NCBI GenBank assembly: GCA_050257395.1
Contig: JBLMWU010000103.1
Location: forward strand, 1 to 9,968
Direction: 5' to 3'
DNA from: JAIRTY01 sp050257395
GTDB lineage: Bacteria; Actinomycetota; Actinomycetes; Streptosporangiales; Streptosporangiaceae
Length of the DNA: 9,968 nt
A program made the position numbers and the translations under genes. The notes under the pieces are model-generated. The model had not been told where the DNA came from, did not search any database, and saw only the letters and a list, made by a program, of their open reading frames with translations. Below are positions 6,069 through 9,968 of the stretch, piece by piece (position 1 is the first letter of the stretch; each line of letters opens with the position of its first letter).

Positions 6069-7521
6069 GCAGGACGCGCCCGGCCCCGCCGCCTTCGCCG
6101 GCGGCTGGCCGGCCCAGGCGGGCACCCTGGCCAGACGGCACTGGCTGTTCGCGGCCGTGCTGGCCGGGGCGGCGGCGCTGCGGGCCGTAGTCATGTCCGG
6201 CTACCCGCCCGCGATGTGGTTCAACGACTCCTACTCCTACGTGTCGTCCGCGCTCGCGCGCAGCACGAGCACCGCGCGGCCAGGCGGCTACCCGATCTTC
6301 CTGATCCTGCTGGAGCCGTTCCACAGCTTCGCCCTGGTCGTTGCGGTTCAGCACCTGATGGGACTGGCGGTGGGCGCGGCCATCTACGCGCTGCTGCGGC
6401 GGTGGGGGCTGCCGGCCTGGGGGGCGGTGCTGGCGGCCGTCCCGGTGCTGTACGACGCCTATCAGGTGCAGGTCGAGCAGCAGATCATGTCGGACACGCT
6501 GTTCATCCTGCTGGTGACCGCGGCAGTGGTGCTGCTGTGCTGGGACGACCGGGTCGCCGTGCCGGTAGCCGCGGCGGCGGGCCTGCTCACCGGGCTGGCG
6601 ACGATCGTCCGCTCGGTGGGGCTGCCGCTGCTCGCCGCGCTGGCGGTGTGCCTGCTGGCCTGGCGGGTGGGCTGGCGGCCACTGGCGGCGCTGCTGGCCG
6701 CCGGCGCCGTCCCGGTCGCCGGCTACCTGCTCATCTTCTTCAGCCAGCACCACCAGCTGGCCATGACCGACTCCGGCGGGACGTTCCTGTACGGCCGGGT
6801 GCAGACCTTCGCCCAGTGCAGCGTCATCAAGCCGCCCGCGCCGCTGGCGGGCCTGTGCGACCCGCGTGCCCCGGCGCAGCGCCCGGTCGCCACCGAGTAC
6901 ATCTGGCGGCGCACCGACCCGCTGTGGAACCTCCGGAGCCACGGCCACCTGTTCAGCCCGTACGTGAACGCCCGGGCCAAGGCGTTCGCGATCCGCGCGA
7001 TCGAGGCGCAGCCGCTGTCCTACCTCGGGGCGGTGGGCACCGACTTCTGGCGGTCGTTCGCCTGGTCGCGCTCGCTCGCCTATGACTACCGGACCGATCA
7101 CCTGTACCTGTTCAGCATTCCGCCGCCGCAGATCCGGTTCCCGCATTACCTGCCGGTCCTGCGGGCCTACCAGCCCGGAATCGGCGCCCCGCGCGCGGTG
7201 CAGCCGTTCGCCGGGATCGCCCGTGCCTACCAGCGCCAGGTGTACCTGCGGGGCACTCTGCTCGGGGTGATCCTGCTGGCCGGCCTGGCGGGAGTGGCGG
7301 CCCGCTGGCGGGCCGGGGGCGGTCCGGGCCTGCTGCCCTGGCTGGTGGCCGCGCTGCTGCTGGTGTTCCCGATCGCGGTGGCCGGCTTCGACTACCGCTA
7401 CCTGCTGGCGGTGACGCCGCTGGCGTGCCTCGCGGCCGGCCTGGCAGCGGCCCGCGGGCGCCGCGCGGAGGCCGCCCCGGCAGCGGCGCCGCCCGCGCGC
7501 GGGACCGCCACGGCCGGCTGA
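6031..7521 (+). CDS. Polytopic membrane protein, GT-C-like glycosyltransferase (second of tandem pair)
   Basis: Predicted 496-residue paralogue of the preceding protein. The shared landmarks fall at nearly identical positions: GYPPAMWFNDSYSY with Asp66, VQHLMGLAVG, YGRVQTFAQCS...GLC with Cys263 and Cys276, LLVFPIAVAGFDYRYLL near 444-459. It again has about nine or ten hydrophobic segments and one large outer loop. The loop differs most between the copies (residues about 330-410), consistent with different acceptors or donors. The ATG at 6031 is chosen because it gives a short tail before the first span; an in-frame ATG at 6001 is also possible, and neither has a strong ribosome binding site. 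The start lies 38 nt inside the upstream gene, so translation may be coupled. It is the last gene of the plus-strand cluster. Function as a lipid-linked sugar transferase is inference. Confidence 0.7.
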   Translation: MTGQQQAGATQGRQDAPGPAAFAGGWPAQAGTLARRHWLFAAVLAGAAALRAVVMSGYPPAMWFNDSYSYVSSALARSTSTARPGGYPIFLILLEPFHSFALVVAVQHLMGLAVGAAIYALLRRWGLPAWGAVLAAVPVLYDAYQVQVEQQIMSDTLFILLVTAAVVLLCWDDRVAVPVAAAAGLLTGLATIVRSVGLPLLAALAVCLLAWRVGWRPLAALLAAGAVPVAGYLLIFFSQHHQLAMTDSGGTFLYGRVQTFAQCSVIKPPAPLAGLCDPRAPAQRPVATEYIWRRTDPLWNLRSHGHLFSPYVNARAKAFAIRAIEAQPLSYLGAVGTDFWRSFAWSRSLAYDYRTDHLYLFSIPPPQIRFPHYLPVLRAYQPGIGAPRAVQPFAGIARAYQRQVYLRGTLLGVILLAGLAGVAARWRAGGGPGLLPWLVAALLLVFPIAVAGFDYRYLLAVTPLACLAAGLAAARGRRAEAAPAAAPPARGTATAG

Positions 7522-7588
7522 GCGTATCCGCGCACGCGCAGGTCACCAGGGCCCGCCGCTCGCGACTGCCAGCACCGCGGAACGCGGC
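7522..7588. other. Convergent intergenic gap, no clear terminator
   Basis: Sixty-seven bases separate the stop of the membrane-protein gene from the stop of pgl on the other strand. Only short stems of four base pairs are visible (for example CCGC/GCGG around GGAAC) and there is no T run on either strand, so termination here may depend on Rho or occur inside the facing genes. Confidence 0.4.
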
Positions 7589-8368
7589 CTACGGCGAGGC
7601 GATCCTGGCCAGCTGCGGCGGCAGGCTCGCGGCCGCCGCGCGGTCGAGCAGGTACAGGGTGCGCTGGCGGCCGCGCGCGCCCGCGGCCGGGACCTGCACC
7701 GGGCCGACCCCGGACAGGGCCAGCCGCACCGCGCCGGCCTTCTCCCGGCCGGCCGCGAGCACCCACACCTCACGCGCCGCCTGGATGGACGGCAGGGTCA
7801 GCGTGAGCCTGGTGGGCGGCGGCTTGGGGGCGCCCCGCACCGCCACCACCGGCCGGTCGTCGTACAGCGCGGGCAGGAACGGGAACAGGGAGGCCACATG
7901 GCCTTCCGGGCCGATGCCCAGCAGCAGCACGTCGAACGCGGGCACCGGGCCGTGGTCCTCGGGCCGGGTCGCGGCCTGCAGCGCAGCGGCGTACCGGGCC
8001 GCGGCGGCCTCCGGGTCGCTGCCGTCGGGCCCGTCGGAGGCGGGCATCGGATGCACCCGGGCCGGGTCGGCGGCCACGTGGCGGAGCAGCGCCTCCCGGG
8101 CACCGGTCTCGTTGCGCTCCGGGTCACCCAAGGGCAGGAACCGCTCATCGCCCCACCAGATGTCCAGCCGCTGCCAGTCCACCGCGTCCCGGGCGGGCGC
8201 GGCGGCGAGCTCGGTGAGCACCGAGGTGCCGATCCCGCCGCCGGTCAGCACCAGCGACGCGGTGCCCGTGGCGGCCTGCACGTCCACCAGCCTGGTCACC
8301 AGCCGCGCGGCCACCGCCTTGGCCAGCAGCGCCCCGTCGTGGTGGACCAGCACCTCCGGGACGGTCAC
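7589..8368 (-). CDS. pgl: 6-phosphogluconolactonase
   Basis: Predicted 259-residue enzyme hydrolysing 6-phosphoglucono-1,5-lactone to 6-phosphogluconate, the second step of the oxidative pentose phosphate pathway, in the cytoplasm. Family motifs in order: LVLTGGGIG at 39-47 (phosphate-binding loop), DIWWGDERFLPL at 69-80, GIGPEGHVASLFP at 151-163 with the catalytic-region His157, and the late RLTLTLPSI...AAGREKA at 187-211. Usual members read GPDGH; here it is GPEGH, a mild change. Length is standard. The GTG start at 8368 overlaps the opcA stop in a GTGA, a typical translational-coupling arrangement; the reading frame stays open far upstream, but that part lies inside opcA in another frame and is not Pgl-like. 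It is the third gene of zwf-opcA-pgl. Confidence 0.95.
   Translation of the reverse strand: MTVPEVLVHHDGALLAKAVAARLVTRLVDVQAATGTASLVLTGGGIGTSVLTELAAAPARDAVDWQRLDIWWGDERFLPLGDPERNETGAREALLRHVAADPARVHPMPASDGPDGSDPEAAAARYAAALQAATRPEDHGPVPAFDVLLLGIGPEGHVASLFPFLPALYDDRPVVAVRGAPKPPPTRLTLTLPSIQAAREVWVLAAGREKAGAVRLALSGVGPVQVPAAGARGRQRTLYLLDRAAAASLPPQLARIASP
8365..8368 (-). promoter_or_regulatory. GTGA stop-start overlap coupling opcA to pgl
   Basis: The last two bases needed for the opcA TGA are shared with the pgl GTG start on the minus strand, so ribosomes finishing opcA can reinitiate on pgl. No strong independent Shine-Dalgarno is visible for pgl. Confidence 0.7.
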
Positions 8369-9264
8369 GGCTGCCGGAACTGGGCGATGGTCTCGCCGTA
8401 GATCTCGTCCGGGTCGAGCCGGCGCAGCTCCTCCGCGAGCAGCTCCGCGGTCTCCCGGCGGTGCAGGGCCACGTGCCGTTCGGCCTGCCCGGGCCGCTGC
8501 AGCACCGCCACCCGGCCGTCGGGGCGGTTCACCACGATGTCGCCGGCATCGGTGCCGAAGCGGACGTCGGTGACACCCGGGCCGGCCGACGTCTCGCTGG
8601 CGAACGGCACTCCCAGCCGGGAGCTCAGCCAGGCCGCGAGCAGGTCGGCGGAGGGGTTGGCGTCCTCGGCGCTGACCGAGCCGCTCTGGATGGCCCCGTG
8701 CGGCTGGTCCAGCGTGGCGGCCAGCAGGGACCGCCACGTGGTCGCCCGCGTCCAGCTCAGATCCGTGTCGCCGGGCTGGTAGCCGTCGGCGAGCGCGGTC
8801 AGGCAGGCGCGGGGGGAGCCGGCCGCGGCCGCGTCGGTGATCCGGCGCTGGGCGAGCTGGCCCAGCGGGTGCTTGCTGGGGGCCGCGGGCGGGGCACCGG
8901 GCCACCAGGTCACCACCGGGGTGTCCGGCATCAGCAGCGGGGCGACCACCGAGTCCGCGTGCTGGCCGAGCGGCCCGTACATCCGCAGCAGCACGGTCTC
9001 ACCGGGGCTGGCCTCGCCCACCCGGATTTCCGCGTCGAGCCGGGACGCGCTGTCCGGGCGGCGGGTGATCACCACCAGCACCCGGCACGGGTGCTCGCGG
9101 GCCGCTTCGCTGGCCGCCCGCACCGCGTCGTACTGCGCGGCCTCGTCGGTCACGATCACCAGCGTGAGCACCATCCCGCTGGCCGGGCCGCCGAGCCGCT
9201 GGCGGGCCTGGCGGAGCGCGTCGTGGATCGCCCCGACGCTCGTCTGGGTGAGGTCAATGGTCAT
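8365..9264 (-). CDS. opcA: Glucose-6-phosphate dehydrogenase assembly protein OpcA
   Basis: Predicted 299-residue OpcA, a protein of Actinobacteria and Cyanobacteria needed for assembly and activation of glucose-6-phosphate dehydrogenase. It begins MTIDLTQTSVGAIHDAL and has the family pattern of a LTLVIVTDE strand (33-41), HPCRVLVVITR (58-68), the GETVLLRMYGPLGQHADSVV segment near 88-107, and PDTPVVTWWPGAPP near 113-126, followed by a second domain ending in LDPDEIYGETIAQFRQ. It is soluble, with no signal peptide. The ATG lies 25 nt after the zwf stop with a weak GAAGAG upstream; the stop overlaps the pgl start by 4 nt. Position between zwf and pgl makes the identification firm. Confidence 0.96.
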   Translation of the reverse strand: MTIDLTQTSVGAIHDALRQARQRLGGPASGMVLTLVIVTDEAAQYDAVRAASEAAREHPCRVLVVITRRPDSASRLDAEIRVGEASPGETVLLRMYGPLGQHADSVVAPLLMPDTPVVTWWPGAPPAAPSKHPLGQLAQRRITDAAAAGSPRACLTALADGYQPGDTDLSWTRATTWRSLLAATLDQPHGAIQSGSVSAEDANPSADLLAAWLSSRLGVPFASETSAGPGVTDVRFGTDAGDIVVNRPDGRVAVLQRPGQAERHVALHRRETAELLAEELRRLDPDEIYGETIAQFRQP

Positions 9265-9289
9265 CGCTCTTCGTTTCCGTTTCCGCGGG

Positions 9290-9968
9290 TCAGAGCCGGC
9301 GCCAGGCCCGGCCGTCGGCCTCGATGAGCGCGTCGGCGCAGGCCGGCCCGGACGAGCCCGCGGGATACGGCTCCGGCTTGGTGTGCTGCGCCCAGAACTC
9401 CTCGATCGGGTCGAGCACCTTCCAGGACAGCTCCACTTCCTGGTGCCGGGGGAACAGCGGCGGGTCGCCGATGAGCACGTCCAGCAGCAGCCGCTCGTAC
9501 GCTTCCGGGCTGCTGACCGTGAACGACTCGCCGTAGGCGAAGTCCATGTTCACGTCCCGGACCTCCATGGCGGCGCCGGGCACCTTGGAGCCGAACCTGA
9601 CGGTGACGCCCTCGTCCGGCTGGACCCGGACCACGAGCATGTTCTGCCCGAGCTCCTCCGTCTCGGTCTTGGAGAACGGCAGGTGCGGCGCGCGCTGGAA
9701 GATCACCGCGATCTCCGTCATCCGCGTCGTCAGCCTCTTGCCCGTGCGCAGGTAGAACGGGACACCGGCCCAGCGCCTGGTGTCCACGCCCAGCCTCACC
9801 GCCGCGTAGGTCTCCGTGACCGAGTCGGCCGCGATGCCCTCTTCGGACAGGTAGCCGCGGACCGGCACGCCGCCCTGCCATCCGGCCGCGTACTGGCCCC
9901 GTGCCGTGCCTGTCGCCAGGTCATCCGGGATCTGGACGGCGGACAGAGCCTTCTGCTTCTCCGCCCGG
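9290..9968 (-). CDS. zwf: Glucose-6-phosphate 1-dehydrogenase, C-terminal part (5' end outside window)
   Basis: The last 225 residues of Zwf, which oxidises glucose-6-phosphate to 6-phosphogluconolactone with NADP+ (first step of the oxidative pentose phosphate pathway). The frame is open to the window edge. Visible family signatures are RGQYAAGWQGG, the TETYAAVRL strand, RWAGVPFYLRTGKRL with the substrate-contacting lysine, VIFQRAPHLPF, YERLLLDVLIGD, and the terminal LDPIEEFW. The usual length is about 500 residues, so a little more than half is missing. It is the first visible gene of zwf-opcA-pgl; a promoter would lie outside the window. No frameshift or missing residue is seen. Confidence 0.97.
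   Translation of the reverse strand, partial: RAEKQKALSAVQIPDDLATGTARGQYAAGWQGGVPVRGYLSEEGIAADSVTETYAAVRLGVDTRRWAGVPFYLRTGKRLTTRMTEIAVIFQRAPHLPFSKTETEELGQNMLVVRVQPDEGVTVRFGSKVPGAAMEVRDVNMDFAYGESFTVSSPEAYERLLLDVLIGDPPLFPRHQEVELSWKVLDPIEEFWAQHTKPEPYPAGSSGPACADALIEADGRAWRRL

Noticed and set aside
8369..8905. N-terminal extension of Pgl by about 180 residues
   Set aside because: The upstream open frame lies inside opcA in another frame and resembles no lactonase; the GTG at 8368 gives the standard length and a GTGA overlap.
1..9968. CRISPR array, tRNA or rRNA genes, toxin-antitoxin or phage-defence operon
   Set aside because: No regularly spaced repeats, cloverleaf or rRNA sequence, and no small gene pairs were seen; the only nuclease is TnpB.

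Overview
The window is very GC-rich DNA with strong third-position G/C bias and GTG starts. It ends in a zwf-opcA-pgl gene order. OpcA and this order are characteristic of Actinobacteria, so the source is almost certainly an actinomycete; I cannot name the genus from sequence alone.

Layout. (1) Bases 1-7521, plus strand, hold part of a surface-polysaccharide or glycoconjugate cluster. It runs: the 3' part of a family-4 glycosyltransferase (1-582), a nucleotide-sugar 6-dehydrogenase of the UDP-HexNAc type (637-1896), a second GT4 glycosyltransferase (3248-4402), and two tandem paralogous polytopic membrane proteins resembling GT-C glycosyltransferases (4467-6068 and 6031-7521). (2) Between the dehydrogenase and the second GT4 lies a tnpB-only IS200/IS605-family (IS1341-type) element, about 1893-3239, read on the minus strand. 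Its TnpB keeps the RuvC D/E/D residues and the CxxC...CxxC zinc finger, but a one-base insertion near the start separates the first 18 codons from the rest. The region downstream of tnpB folds like the 3' end of an omega RNA (reRNA), and a similar hairpin sits at the opposite end of the element. (3) Bases 7589-9968, minus strand, hold the oxidative pentose phosphate operon zwf (3' part), opcA and pgl, converging on the sugar cluster across a 67-nt gap.

How they work together. The dehydrogenase would supply a uronic-acid nucleotide sugar, the GT4 enzymes would transfer sugars on the cytoplasmic face, and the GT-C-like proteins may add sugars from polyprenyl-phosphate donors on the outer face; this division of labour is inference. 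Zwf (with its assembly factor OpcA) and Pgl carry out the first two steps from glucose-6-phosphate to 6-phosphogluconate.

The most interesting points are the TnpB element sitting exactly at the dehydrogenase stop codon, with its predicted guide matching that gene's own 3' end; the repaired reading of its frameshift; the paired end hairpins; and the tandem GT-C-like pair with a conserved two-cysteine loop. I see no CRISPR array, tRNA, rRNA or clear rho-independent terminator.
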